Below, piece after piece: positions 46,849 through 55,240 of a stretch of DNA of 64,000 nucleotides (the first letter of the stretch is position 1; each line of letters opens with the position of its first letter). The stretch comes from Pseudomonas nitroreducens NBRC 12694 (lineage in GTDB: Bacteria; Pseudomonadota; Gammaproteobacteria; Pseudomonadales; Pseudomonadaceae). The stretch is taken from assembly GCF_002091755.1 (NCBI RefSeq), contig NZ_BDAI01000002.1, forward strand, positions 558,001 through 622,000, written 5' to 3'. The position numbers and the translations under genes are program-made. The notes below the pieces were generated by a model, which was given only the letters and a program-made list of their open reading frames with translations, did not search any database and had not been told where the DNA came from.

Positions 46849-48077
46849 ACCCCAAGCTCCTGGCGCTGCCGGCGCAGGTGTTCCGGCAGGTCCTTGTAGA
46901 CGTCGTCGAACAGGTTGGCGGCGCTGAACACATGGCCGTCCACCAGGGAGCCGTGGCGTTCGGCTTCTTTCTGCGCGGCGATCACTTCGGCTTCCAGTTC
47001 CTTCTTCAGCGCTTCGTGCTGGTCGTCGGACCAGATGCCGAGGCCGACCAGGTGCTGCTTCAGGCGGGCAATGGGGTCGCCCAGGGGGAAGTTGGTCCAG
47101 TCGTCGGCGGGGCGGTACTTGGACGGGTCGTCCGAAGTGGAGTGCGGGCCCGCACGGTAGGTGACCCACTCGATCAGGCTCGGGCCGTGGCCGCGGCGGG
47201 CGCGCTCGGCGGCCCATTGCGAGGCGGCGTAGACCGCGAGGAAGTCGTTGCCGTCCACCCGCAGGGAGGCGATGCCGCAACCCACGCCCCGGTTGGCGAA
47301 GGTGGTGCCTTCGCCGCCGGCGATGGCCTGGAAGGTGGAGATCGCCCACTGGTTGTTGACCACGTTGAGGATCACCGGCGCGCGGTAGACGTGGGCGAAG
47401 GTGAGGGCGGTGTGGAAGTCGGATTCGGCGGTGGCGCCGTCACCGATCCAGGCCGACGAGATCTTGGTGTCGCCCTTGATCGCCGAGGCCATGCCCCAGC
47501 CGACAGCCTGGATGAACTGGGTGGCGAGGTTGCCGGAGATGGAGAAGAAACCCTTCTCGCGGCTGGAGTACATGATCGGCAACTGGCGGCCCTTGAGCGG
47601 GTCCTGCTCGTTGGAGAGCAGCTGGCAGATCATGTCTTTGAGCGGGTAGTCGCGGGTGATCAGGATGCCCTGCTGACGGTAGGTCGGGAAGGTCATGTCG
47701 CCGTCCCGCAGGGCCATGGTGTGGGCGGTGGCGATGGCCTCTTCGCCGAGGCACTGCATGTAGAAGGACATCTTCTTCTGGCGCTGGGCGGTGAGCATGC
47801 GCGCGTCGAAGATGCGCGTCTTGAGCATCAGGCGCATGCCGCGCAGCAGTTGCTCGTGGCTCAGTTCCGGGGCCCAGGGGCCGACGGCGTTGCCGTCGTC
47901 ATCGAGCACGCGTACCAGGCTGGAGGCCAGGTCGGTGGTTTGCGCGGGTTCCACGTCGATGGCGGGCTTGCGCACCTCGCCGGCGGGCGAGAGATGGAGG
48001 TAGGAGAAGTCGGTCTTGCAGCCCGGGCGTCCGGTGGGTTCGGGGACGTGCAGGCGGAGTGGGGCGTAGTCGGTCAT
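46845..48077 (-). CDS. bkdA1: Branched-chain keto acid dehydrogenase E1 alpha subunit
   Basis: 410 aa. The ThDP/Mg motif is GDGATAESDFHTALTFA continuing to VVNNQWAIST. The phosphorylation-loop-like YRAGPHSTSDDPSKYRP is the conserved substrate-channel region of E1 alpha. The N-terminus MTDYAPLRLHVPEPTGRPGC is characteristic of the Pseudomonas protein. It heads the bkdA1-bkdA2-bkdB-lpdV operon, GGAG lies 8 nt before the ATG, and the operon is divergent from bkdR. Confidence 0.96.
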   Translation of the reverse strand: MTDYAPLRLHVPEPTGRPGCKTDFSYLHLSPAGEVRKPAIDVEPAQTTDLASSLVRVLDDDGNAVGPWAPELSHEQLLRGMRLMLKTRIFDARMLTAQRQKKMSFYMQCLGEEAIATAHTMALRDGDMTFPTYRQQGILITRDYPLKDMICQLLSNEQDPLKGRQLPIMYSSREKGFFSISGNLATQFIQAVGWGMASAIKGDTKISSAWIGDGATAESDFHTALTFAHVYRAPVILNVVNNQWAISTFQAIAGGEGTTFANRGVGCGIASLRVDGNDFLAVYAASQWAAERARRGHGPSLIEWVTYRAGPHSTSDDPSKYRPADDWTNFPLGDPIARLKQHLVGLGIWSDDQHEALKKELEAEVIAAQKEAERHGSLVDGHVFSAANLFDDVYKDLPEHLRRQRQELGV

Positions 48078-48348
48078 GGCGGTCTCCAGTTGTGATCGTG
48101 GGTGTGGATCAGCGAACGGAAGAAGCCATGCCTGGCGGGCGCACCCGGCCGGGTCGGGCTACGGTGCAGGTGCCGCGCGGGGTCGCGTGGCGGGTGGTGA
48201 CATCACTCATGGTGAGGTCCTCGGTTGTTGTAGTTGTGGTTTCAGTATAGGTGTGACCGATTGGTTTTTTGCTCCAAATTGACTAGCTCAGAGTTTAAGG
48301 ATTAGTGTGTTTGCACTATAAAAACAGCACTGAGTAGTACGATCGAAA
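48078..48348. promoter_or_regulatory. bkdR-bkdA1 divergent control region
   Basis: 271 bases between the regulator and its operon. In P. putida BkdR binds several sites in this interval to activate bkd and repress itself. 48230-48345 is AT-rich, with short imperfect dyads such as CTCCAAATTGACTAGCTCAG and GCACTATAAAAACAGCAC. I can point to the region but not to exact sites. Confidence 0.55.
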
Positions 48349-48810
48349 ATGGCTGATCTCGACCGCACCGACCTGAAAATCCTCCGCGCCCTGGCCGACG
48401 ATGGCCGCCTGTCCTGGCGCGATCTGGCGCAGAACATCGGCCTGTCGCTGACCCCGACGCTGCGCCGGGTCCGCCGCCTGGAAGAGGAGCACTACATCCA
48501 GGGCTATTTCGCCCGCCTCGACGAGGAGCGCCTGTCCGGCGGCATGAGCGTGTTCGTCTCGGTGTCCCTGGAAAAACAGACCGGCGACTACCTCGCCCGG
48601 TTCGAAGAACGCATCGTCCAGGCGCCGCAGGTGATGAGCTGCTTCCAGATGACCGGCGACGCCGACTACATGCTGCGCGTGGTGGTGAAGGACCTGTCGG
48701 CCTACCAGCTGTTCCTGACCAATACCCTGACGCAGATTCCCGGCGTGGCGGGGATCAAGTCGGCCTTCGCCTTGAAGTCGGTGATGCTGCGCTCGGCGCC
48801 GCCGATCTGA
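48349..48810 (+). CDS. bkdR: Lrp/AsnC-family activator BkdR
   Basis: 153 aa. The N-terminal winged helix-turn-helix (LDRTDLKILRALADDGRLSW, then LAQNIGLSLTPTLRRVRRLE) is followed by the RAM ligand domain (YFARLDEERLSGGMSVFVSV; VMSCFQMTGDADYMLRVVVKD). BkdR of P. putida and P. aeruginosa activates the bkd operon, with branched-chain amino acids as the effectors. The divergent position next to bkdA1 confirms the assignment. It is convergent with the GlxA-type regulator, separated by REP-like repeats. Confidence 0.95.
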   Translation: MADLDRTDLKILRALADDGRLSWRDLAQNIGLSLTPTLRRVRRLEEEHYIQGYFARLDEERLSGGMSVFVSVSLEKQTGDYLARFEERIVQAPQVMSCFQMTGDADYMLRVVVKDLSAYQLFLTNTLTQIPGVAGIKSAFALKSVMLRSAPPI

Positions 48811-48826
48811 GCCGGACAGGCTCATC

Positions 48827-48997
48827 GCAGGAGCGAGCCTGCTGTCTGCCGAGGTTTCCGTGTGGACGGACAGCAATCGCTGACGAAGTCCGCTCCCACG
48901 CTCGAGCGGAATAGGTACGGGCTGTTGTGGGAGAGGGTTTATCCGCGGTCGGGTGGGCACCGCAGGCCACAGCTTCGCGAGCAAGCTTTCTCCTACA
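48827..48997. repeat. REP-like repeat pair between convergent genes
   Basis: GCAGGAGCGAGCCTGC (48827-48842) faces TTCGCGAGCAAGCTTTCTCC (48974-48993) in the opposite orientation. Both resemble the Pseudomonas REP core. They fill the space between convergent bkdR and the AraC-type gene, with unremarkable sequence between them. Confidence 0.65.
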
Positions 48998-49006
48998 AAA
49001 AGCAGG

Positions 49007-49969
49007 TCAGCCCTCGCGGCGGAACTGCTCCCGATACTGCGTCGGGGTCACGCCCAGGCGTTGCACGAACACCAGGCGCATGCGCGCCGGGCTGCCGAAG
49101 CCGCAGCGCCAGGCGATCACTTTCAGTGCCAGGTCACCGCCTTCGAGCAGCCCGCGTGCGGCGTCGATGCGGGCGCGCTGGACGAATTCCGCAGGGGTTA
49201 CGCCTGCCTCGCGGACGAACACACGAGCGAAGCTGCGCGGGCTCATCGCCACTTCGGCGGCCAGTTGCGGTACGCCCAGCGGTTGGTCGAGGTTTTCCTG
49301 AACGTAGCGCTGGATACGCGCCACGGGCGAGGTTTCGTCGGCCGGCGCCTGAAGGAAGGGGCTGAACTGCGATTGTCCGCCCTGGCGCTGGGCGACCACC
49401 AGCAAGCGTTTCGCCACGGACAAGGCCACCGCCGCGCCGTGGTCTTCCGCCACCAGCGCCAACGCGAGGTCGATCCCTGCCGTGACGCCCGCCGAGGTCA
49501 CCAGCGCGCCATCGCGCACATGAATGCGGTCCGGTTCCACCTGCGCCTGCGGGAACAAGTCGGCCAGGCGCCGTGCATCGCTCCAGTGGGTGGTCACGCG
49601 TTTGCCGTCCAGCAGCCCGGCGTGACCAAGCAGAAAGGCGCCGGTGCAGATCGAGCCATAGCGCGGCGCCAGCGCACAGGCTGCACGCAGCCAAGCGCGC
49701 AACGCCGGCGCGGGCGCCTCGTCGGGTAATCGCGGCCCGCCCGGCACCAGCAGGATATCGGCCGCGCAATCGCCCTGGTCGAGGCTGAAATCGGCACTGA
49801 GCAGTTGACCGTTGGACGCGCGCAAAGGCAGCGGCGGGGCGGCCAGGGTAATTACCTGATAACCCCGGCCGGCAGGAACGAAGGCATTGGCCTCGGCGAA
49901 CACATCCAGCGGCCCGGAAACGTCCAGCGCCTGCACGCCGGGGAACAGCAGCATGGCCACGCGTTTCAT
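49007..49969 (-). CDS. GlxA-type regulator (DJ-1/PfpI domain plus AraC HTH)
   Basis: 320 aa. The N-terminal class I glutamine amidotransferase-like domain (MKRVAMLLFPGVQALDVSGP; nucleophile-elbow region YGSICTGAFLLGHAGLL) is fused to a C-terminal AraC domain with two helix-turn-helix units (VPQLAAEVAMSPRSFARVFV and LKVIAWRCGFGSPARMRLVF). This group includes GbdR, ArgR, CdhR and others that control amine and amino-acid catabolism in Pseudomonas. The target here is unknown, as both flanks are other systems. The start MKRVAML is the conserved family N-terminus. Confidence 0.92.
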   Translation of the reverse strand: MKRVAMLLFPGVQALDVSGPLDVFAEANAFVPAGRGYQVITLAAPPLPLRASNGQLLSADFSLDQGDCAADILLVPGGPRLPDEAPAPALRAWLRAACALAPRYGSICTGAFLLGHAGLLDGKRVTTHWSDARRLADLFPQAQVEPDRIHVRDGALVTSAGVTAGIDLALALVAEDHGAAVALSVAKRLLVVAQRQGGQSQFSPFLQAPADETSPVARIQRYVQENLDQPLGVPQLAAEVAMSPRSFARVFVREAGVTPAEFVQRARIDAARGLLEGGDLALKVIAWRCGFGSPARMRLVFVQRLGVTPTQYREQFRREG

Positions 49970-50230
49970 GGCGCCTCCCGATCCGATCGATGGCGATCAT
50001 TCTTGCGGCGGAACGCCCTGGCTGCAATCGGCGGGCGGGAACGAATGCTGCCATTCTGACAGCGGGAAGCGTCACAATCACAGGCCATGGCACACCCGCA
50101 AGGCATTATTGTTGCGCTAACTGAAGAAATGCATTGTCGAAGTCGATCTGTGTAGGAAAGGTCTCATCGGCTAGATTTATGGCAGTGGGCCACGATCGAC
50201 GCGACCCGCGTGATCCCTGAGGTTCCCGCC

Positions 50231-50473
50231 ATGAAATCCGCTCTACATGCACTCTTTGCCATCCCCGCCTTGCTGTTGTCCTTCAGCGCCTTCGCCGACG
50301 ATGCTGCCGTTTACCACTACGGCATGCCGCTGGACGTCGCCAAGGTGCTGAGCATCAGCCAACCCAACGAGCGCTGCGAAGTCAGCCAGGCCACCATGGT
50401 CTACCTGGATTCCCAGGGCCAGCAGCACACCGTCAAGTATCTGCGCCAGACCCCGCGCTGCAGCGACATCTGA
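50231..50473 (+). CDS. DUF2790 small exported protein
   Basis: 80 aa. MKSALHALFAIPALLLSFSA is a signal peptide with cleavage after AFA. The mature 57 residues fit DUF2790: YHYGMPLDVAKVLSISQP, then a cysteine-containing CEVSQATMVYLDSQGQQHTV and a final conserved Cys near the end (TPRCSDI), likely forming one disulfide. The family is confined to Pseudomonas and relatives, often in several copies, function unknown. It is monocistronic, ending 1 nt before the convergent chemoreceptor stop. Confidence 0.88.
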   Translation: MKSALHALFAIPALLLSFSAFADDAAVYHYGMPLDVAKVLSISQPNERCEVSQATMVYLDSQGQQHTVKYLRQTPRCSDI

Positions 50474-50474
50474 A

Positions 50475-52598
50475 TCAGGCGCGGAACTGCTCCACCAATC
50501 CCTGCTGCCGGCTGGCCAGTTCGTTCAATGAGCGGCTGGCGCCGGCGGCCTGTTGTGCGTGTTCGGAAATGGTCTGGGTGACATCGCGGATACCGGCGAT
50601 ATTGCGGTTGATCTCCTCGGCGACGCTGCTCTGTTCCTCCGCCGCGCTGGCGATCTGCAGGTTCATTTCGCTGATCAGGTTCACCGCCTCGCCGATCCGG
50701 CGTAGTGCATCGATGGCCTGCCGCGCTTGATCGACGTTGCCCTGGGCCTGGCTGAAACTGCCCTGCATGGCCTGAGTTACCGAGTGACCCCGGGCTTGCA
50801 GGTTTTCGATCACCTGGCGAATTTCCTCTACCGATTCCTGAGTGCGCCGGGCCAGCCCGCGCACTTCGTCCGCGACCACGGCAAAACCACGCCCTGCGTC
50901 CCCTGCGCGCGCCGCTTCGATGGCGGCGTTGAGGGCCAGCAGGTTGGTCTGCGCGGCGATGCCGCAGATGACTTCGAGGATCGAGCCGATCTGCTCGTTG
51001 CTCGCCGCCAGTTGCTGCAGTTCCGCCATGGCCTGGTGCATGCCGGCGGCCAGCAGGTCGATGCCGCTGTTGGTCGCGTCGAGGGTGCGGAAGCCGTCAT
51101 CGCAGGCCTGCTCCGCGGTGCGCGCAGCTTCGGCGGCGCGAGCGGCGCTGCGTGCCGAATCCTGCGCGGTGGCGGACATCTCGTGCAGCGCGGTGGCGAC
51201 CTGGTCGATCTCGCGGAACTGCTGCTGCATGCCGTCGCTGGTCTGCCGGGCGATCTGCGCGGAGCGGTCGGCGGTGGCATGGGCTTCGCGGGTGGCTGAC
51301 TGCACGGCGGCGATGCTCGGTTGCAGCTTGTCGAGGAAGCGGTTGAAGGCGGTGGCGAGGCGGCCCAGTTCGTCGCGGCGCGGGTAGTCGAGGCGGCGGG
51401 TGAGGTCGCCTTCGCCATCGGCGATGTCTTCGAGCATGCGCGCCAGGCGCAGGATCGGCCGGCTGATGCCCAGCGCGGTGAGCGCCACCAGCAGCATGCC
51501 GAGCAGGCCGGCGGCGACACCGATGCCGATCTCCAGTGCAGTACTGCGCCAGCGCAGGTCGTCCAGCGTGCCCTTGAGACGTTCCGCCGGGGCTAGCATC
51601 ACCGCGCGCGGCACGCTGAGCAGGATTCCCCACGGGGCAGCATCCGGCACCGGGGCGAGACTGTGCAGCACGTTGATGGAATCGCCGTCGTCGCTGGACT
51701 GCGAGCGCCCGGCGGCAATCTCGGCGAGCACGGTCTTGTCGCCGAACTTCTGCCCCAGCTTCGAGGCATCGCCGCTGTCGCTGGCGACCAGCCCGTTTGG
51801 GCTGAGGATACGGATGCGGCCCTGGCCGTCGAACAGGCTGCGGCTGCCTTCCACGCTGCTCTGCTGGAGGGTGGCGAGGTCGATGTCGAAGCCGAGGGTG
51901 GCAATTGCCTTGCCGTTTTCCAGCACGGGCAGGGTGACGCTGGTGACCAGCCGGCGCTGGCCGGAGGCTTCGTCGAAATACGGGTCGAGCACGCAGGGGC
52001 GGGCGTGAGTGGTGGAGCAGGTGAAGAAGGCGTTGTAGGGCTGGCCGCTGGGACCGGGCGTGGCGTCGCCGAGGACTTGCTCGGTGCCGATCACCCGCTG
52101 GGTCTCCTTGCCGTTCTGCAGCAGGTAGAGGGCAAAGCGCCCGGTTTCGTTGCTGCCCAGGTCTTCACGGGCGGCGAACTGGGCGTCTGCGGCGTCCAGC
52201 GCATCGGGCTGGAATACCAGGAACAGGCCGAGCAGTTCCGGGTGCGCGCCGAGGGTTTCTGCCATCGCCTGGTTAAGTGCGTTGCGCAATGCGGCGGGAT
52301 CGAGAATGCCCTGACGTTGCTGTGCGCGAAGGGTCTGCACGGTGCGCGACAGGCCTTCGCCGAGCAGCAGGTTGTTTTGCAAACGCGCGCGGATCAGCAG
52401 GGCCTGAACCTGGCCCTGGGTTTCCAGGTTGTGCCGCGCGGAGGCGGCGAAGAGTTCGCCGCTGTCGTGCCCGATGGTCTGGCTGTCCTGTCGCGCCTGG
52501 TACAGCGACAGGCCGATCAGCACGCTGGAGACCAGCAGCAGGCAGAGGCCCGCCAGCCAGGTGATGCGGCCCTGGATCGAAGTCAGGAGGCTGGGCAT
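50475..52598 (-). CDS. Methyl-accepting chemotaxis protein with dCACHE sensor
   Basis: 707 aa. Membrane segments at about 12-34 and 365-390 flank a large periplasmic dCACHE-type sensor. HAMP (ISRPILRLARMLEDIADGEG) follows, then the signalling coiled coil with the hairpin IAAQTNLLALNAAIEAARAG and FAVVADEVRGLARRTQESVE. No C-terminal CheB/CheR-binding pentapeptide is present (it ends LVEQFRA). It directs taxis toward an unknown ligand. A porin gene lies 21 nt upstream on the same strand, so both may concern one solute. Confidence 0.92.
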   Translation of the reverse strand: MPSLLTSIQGRITWLAGLCLLLVSSVLIGLSLYQARQDSQTIGHDSGELFAASARHNLETQGQVQALLIRARLQNNLLLGEGLSRTVQTLRAQQRQGILDPAALRNALNQAMAETLGAHPELLGLFLVFQPDALDAADAQFAAREDLGSNETGRFALYLLQNGKETQRVIGTEQVLGDATPGPSGQPYNAFFTCSTTHARPCVLDPYFDEASGQRRLVTSVTLPVLENGKAIATLGFDIDLATLQQSSVEGSRSLFDGQGRIRILSPNGLVASDSGDASKLGQKFGDKTVLAEIAAGRSQSSDDGDSINVLHSLAPVPDAAPWGILLSVPRAVMLAPAERLKGTLDDLRWRSTALEIGIGVAAGLLGMLLVALTALGISRPILRLARMLEDIADGEGDLTRRLDYPRRDELGRLATAFNRFLDKLQPSIAAVQSATREAHATADRSAQIARQTSDGMQQQFREIDQVATALHEMSATAQDSARSAARAAEAARTAEQACDDGFRTLDATNSGIDLLAAGMHQAMAELQQLAASNEQIGSILEVICGIAAQTNLLALNAAIEAARAGDAGRGFAVVADEVRGLARRTQESVEEIRQVIENLQARGHSVTQAMQGSFSQAQGNVDQARQAIDALRRIGEAVNLISEMNLQIASAAEEQSSVAEEINRNIAGIRDVTQTISEHAQQAAGASRSLNELASRQQGLVEQFRA

Positions 52599-52619
52599 GG
52601 CGGGCTCGCTTTCGTTGGA

Positions 52620-53960
52620 TCAGAAGGTGGTGGAGAACAGCAGCTGGCTGTAGAGGTTGCTGTCGTCGTTGCCGATCTGCGTGCCGCCTTCGGCCGCGCT
52701 CTTCTTCGGCTGGTAGAGGCCCACCAGCGGGATGATCACCAGGTGTTCGTTGATCGCCCACTCGGCGTAGAGGTCCAGCTCGCGGCCGTCGGTGTTGCCC
52801 AGGTCGGTGTCGAGGGTGTGGAAGTCGAAGAACTGCGCGCCGATGGACAGGTTTTCCAGCGGGGTGACCTTGGCGCCGATGTTGTGCACGCGGGTGTTGT
52901 TGTTGAACGGGCCGGAATAGTTGCCTGCCACTTCGCCCTGGAACCAGGTGCCGAAGCCACGGCTGAAGCCGTAGAAGAGCGTGTCGTAGCCTTCCGAGAA
53001 GCGGCTGAAGCGGTAGCTGACGTAGGGCTTCCAGGCGATGTCGGAGAAGGTCCAGCCGGCTTCGAGGTACCAGGCGTTCGCGGTGTCGTCGCTGTACTGG
53101 GCGTCGCGCTTGTCCTGCCAGGCGTATTCGCCGGAAAGGAACAGGTTCTCCACGCCGGCGTTACCGGTGCCGCGCAGGCTGTAGGTCTTCATGTCCTTAC
53201 GGTCGAGTTGGATGGGCGAGGCGTAGCGTTCGTCGATGTCGGTGACATCGATGTAGGTCAGACCGAAAGTCGCTTCCGGGGCGACGTGTTCCAGGGTGGC
53301 GACGTATAGCTCGGAGTTGGCCTGGGCGCGGTTGTCGGATTTCAAACGCATCAGGTCGCCACGCCAGCCTTCCTTGCCGCCGATGCGCAACACGGCGGTC
53401 TCGTCGAAGTCACGGCGCGCTGCCAGGTAGTAGCCACCGCCACGGTTGTATTCGCCATCGGCCAGGCCCTTGCCCATGTTCAGGGCGTCGCCATCGATCA
53501 GGAAGCCATCGCCGACCACGATGTTCTGGCGGCCGAAGGACAGGTCTATGCCGTCCTCGCCCAGCATCGGGAACAGCCCGGCCGAGCGCCAGCCGGCGTA
53601 GGCGTCTTCGATCTTGGTGGTGCGCTCGGAGCCGTCGCTGAAGCCGGCGGCGTCGCCGTCGCCCCAGGTGCCGGAGCTGAGCAGGTTGAACGCGCCGTAG
53701 GCGGTGCCAGCGCCGCCGAGTTTCTGGTCACCGCTCAGGCCGTACTTGATGAAGCCTTCCTGCCAGGAGGACGAGCCCTCGTCCAGCGTGCCGGTCATGT
53801 TGTAGCGTTCCTGGCTGTGGAACAGCCCGAAGGTCGCCGAGAGATCGGCGTTCAGGTGCGTGTCGTCGGTGGCGTACAGCTGGTAGGCGCTGGCGGAGCT
53901 GCTGGCGCCGGCGATGAGCAGGGCGAGCAGGGTGGGGCGCAGCACGGCGGCGTGGGTCAT
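52620..53960 (-). CDS. Outer-membrane beta-barrel (porin-like)
   Basis: 446 aa. MTHAAVLRPTLLALLIAGAS leads a signal peptide cleaved near SSASA. The mature protein is rich in alternating-hydrophobicity strands and ends LYSQLLFSTTF, with C-terminal Phe as required for Bam insertion. Blocks such as SFGRQNIVVGDGFLIDGD and NNNTRVHNIGAKVTPLENLS resemble the alginate-export-like/OprD-sized barrels annotated only as hypothetical in Pseudomonas. The substrate is unknown. It lies upstream of the chemoreceptor in a probable two-gene operon. Confidence 0.82.
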   Translation of the reverse strand: MTHAAVLRPTLLALLIAGASSSASAYQLYATDDTHLNADLSATFGLFHSQERYNMTGTLDEGSSSWQEGFIKYGLSGDQKLGGAGTAYGAFNLLSSGTWGDGDAAGFSDGSERTTKIEDAYAGWRSAGLFPMLGEDGIDLSFGRQNIVVGDGFLIDGDALNMGKGLADGEYNRGGGYYLAARRDFDETAVLRIGGKEGWRGDLMRLKSDNRAQANSELYVATLEHVAPEATFGLTYIDVTDIDERYASPIQLDRKDMKTYSLRGTGNAGVENLFLSGEYAWQDKRDAQYSDDTANAWYLEAGWTFSDIAWKPYVSYRFSRFSEGYDTLFYGFSRGFGTWFQGEVAGNYSGPFNNNTRVHNIGAKVTPLENLSIGAQFFDFHTLDTDLGNTDGRELDLYAEWAINEHLVIIPLVGLYQPKKSAAEGGTQIGNDDSNLYSQLLFSTTF

Positions 53961-54165
53961 GGCGAAGGCATCCGTTTCGTTATTGTCGATTGGGGGATGA
54001 GACTTCTGCCGATGCTAAGTAAGGGCTGGCGTTGTGCCGTTGCGTGTGTCTGCCAAGTGATTGGGTGTGGTTGCCAGATCGGCTGGGAGTGTCTTTTGCA
54101 GGGCCGAGGGGACGCCCAGTCCTGGCTCGCGAACCCGATTGACTCGGGAACTGCCGGTGAATTTG

Positions 54166-54190
54166 TTCGCGAGCAAGCTCGTTCCTACAG
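54166..54190 (+). repeat. REP-like repeat, with inverted partner upstream
   Basis: TTCGCGAGCAAGCTCGTTCC followed by TACAG (54166-54190) is a near-canonical Pseudomonas REP. The inverted fragment CTGGCTCGCGAA lies at 54122-54133. It is located just past the AraC gene stop and upstream of the porin gene. Confidence 0.75.
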
Positions 54191-54200
54191 ATAAAGCCGA

Positions 54201-55148
54201 TCAGCGTGTACGGGAGATTACGGAGGGTTGTTCGGCGTACAGGCGCTTATACAAGGCCGAAAAATGGCTGGAGCTGGCAAACCCCAGGTCCAGCGCCAGG
54301 TGCGTGATGCTTTGCTGCGGCTCCTGCTTGAGCCGTCGCCGCGCCTCGGCCAGGCGCAGGCTGAGGAAGAACTGCTGCGGCGTGCTCTGGCAGATCTGCC
54401 GGAAGCAGTACTGCAGGGTGCGCTGGCTGGTGTTCAGGTTCTGGCTCAGCTCCAGCAGCGACAAGGGGTGCGAGAGATCCGTCTGCATCCGTTCGATGGC
54501 GGCCAGCACCAGGCGGCGATGCTGCGGCAGGGAGCGCGGTGTGCCCTCGCGCGCCGTGTTCGGGAGGATTTCCTCCAGCGCCTGCAGGACATGACTGAGC
54601 ACCAGCGCAACGGCATGGCCGGCCTGTTGTGGGTCGCCGGTGCGCCACGGCTCGTCTTCGAAGGAGGCGATGGCGTCGCACAGACTGGACCGCAGCGCGC
54701 CCGCGCCGATGGACGAGAGCTGCAGGCGGCCCTGGGACAATGCGCGCTCGAACAGCTCGCGCTCCTCGGCGCCGAGCAGGCGTTCCAGCTGCGGTTGGCT
54801 GAAGGTCAGGCCGAGCATGTGGATCTCGCCGGCGGCGCAGATTTCCAGCTCGCGCCCGCCTTCGAGCACCAGCAGGGTGTCGTCGTGTAGCGCCTGGCCG
54901 TTGAAGCGGGAATCGCGACCGGCGCGCAGAGGAAGGCCGATCACCAGATGGTCGTCCGGCGGCGCCATGTTTTCGTGCAGGTGCAGATTGGAGTGTTCGT
55001 AGATCAGCGAGGCGTCGGGCAACTGCACGTGCAGCAGTTCCGCCTGCAAGCGGCCGTGGCCGAGCTGGGTGTAGTCCTGGCTCCAGCCCGCGAGGGCGCA
55101 GGCCAGTTCATCGGAGTCGGTTGCCTGGTGGCGGGCTATGCCGGTCAT
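54201..55148 (-). CDS. AraC-family regulator (EutR-like)
   Basis: 315 aa. A divergent N-terminal sensing domain is followed by the AraC double helix-turn-helix (LLELSQNLNTSQRTLQYCFR and ITHLALDLGFASSSHFSALYKRLY). The NTSQRTLQYCFRQI wording is typical of the EutR-like branch that controls ethanolamine use. It lies 92 nt after the kinase gene, on the same strand as permease, phospho-lyase and kinase, so it is probably the local activator. GAGGTG lies at the right distance before the ATG. Ligand assignment is inference. Confidence 0.88.
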   Translation of the reverse strand: MTGIARHQATDSDELACALAGWSQDYTQLGHGRLQAELLHVQLPDASLIYEHSNLHLHENMAPPDDHLVIGLPLRAGRDSRFNGQALHDDTLLVLEGGRELEICAAGEIHMLGLTFSQPQLERLLGAEERELFERALSQGRLQLSSIGAGALRSSLCDAIASFEDEPWRTGDPQQAGHAVALVLSHVLQALEEILPNTAREGTPRSLPQHRRLVLAAIERMQTDLSHPLSLLELSQNLNTSQRTLQYCFRQICQSTPQQFFLSLRLAEARRRLKQEPQQSITHLALDLGFASSSHFSALYKRLYAEQPSVISRTR

Positions 55149-55240
55149 GACGGTTCACCTCGGTTGTGCGCCGAGTATCGGTCAGCGCTGGCGTGCAGGA
55201 TTGTGCCTGCACGCCAGGGGCTTGTGGCGCTCTGCCAGAT

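Noticed and set aside
51663..53309. 548-codon plus-strand frame over chemoreceptor and porin
   Set aside because: Antisense shadow of two clear genes, without a start signal.
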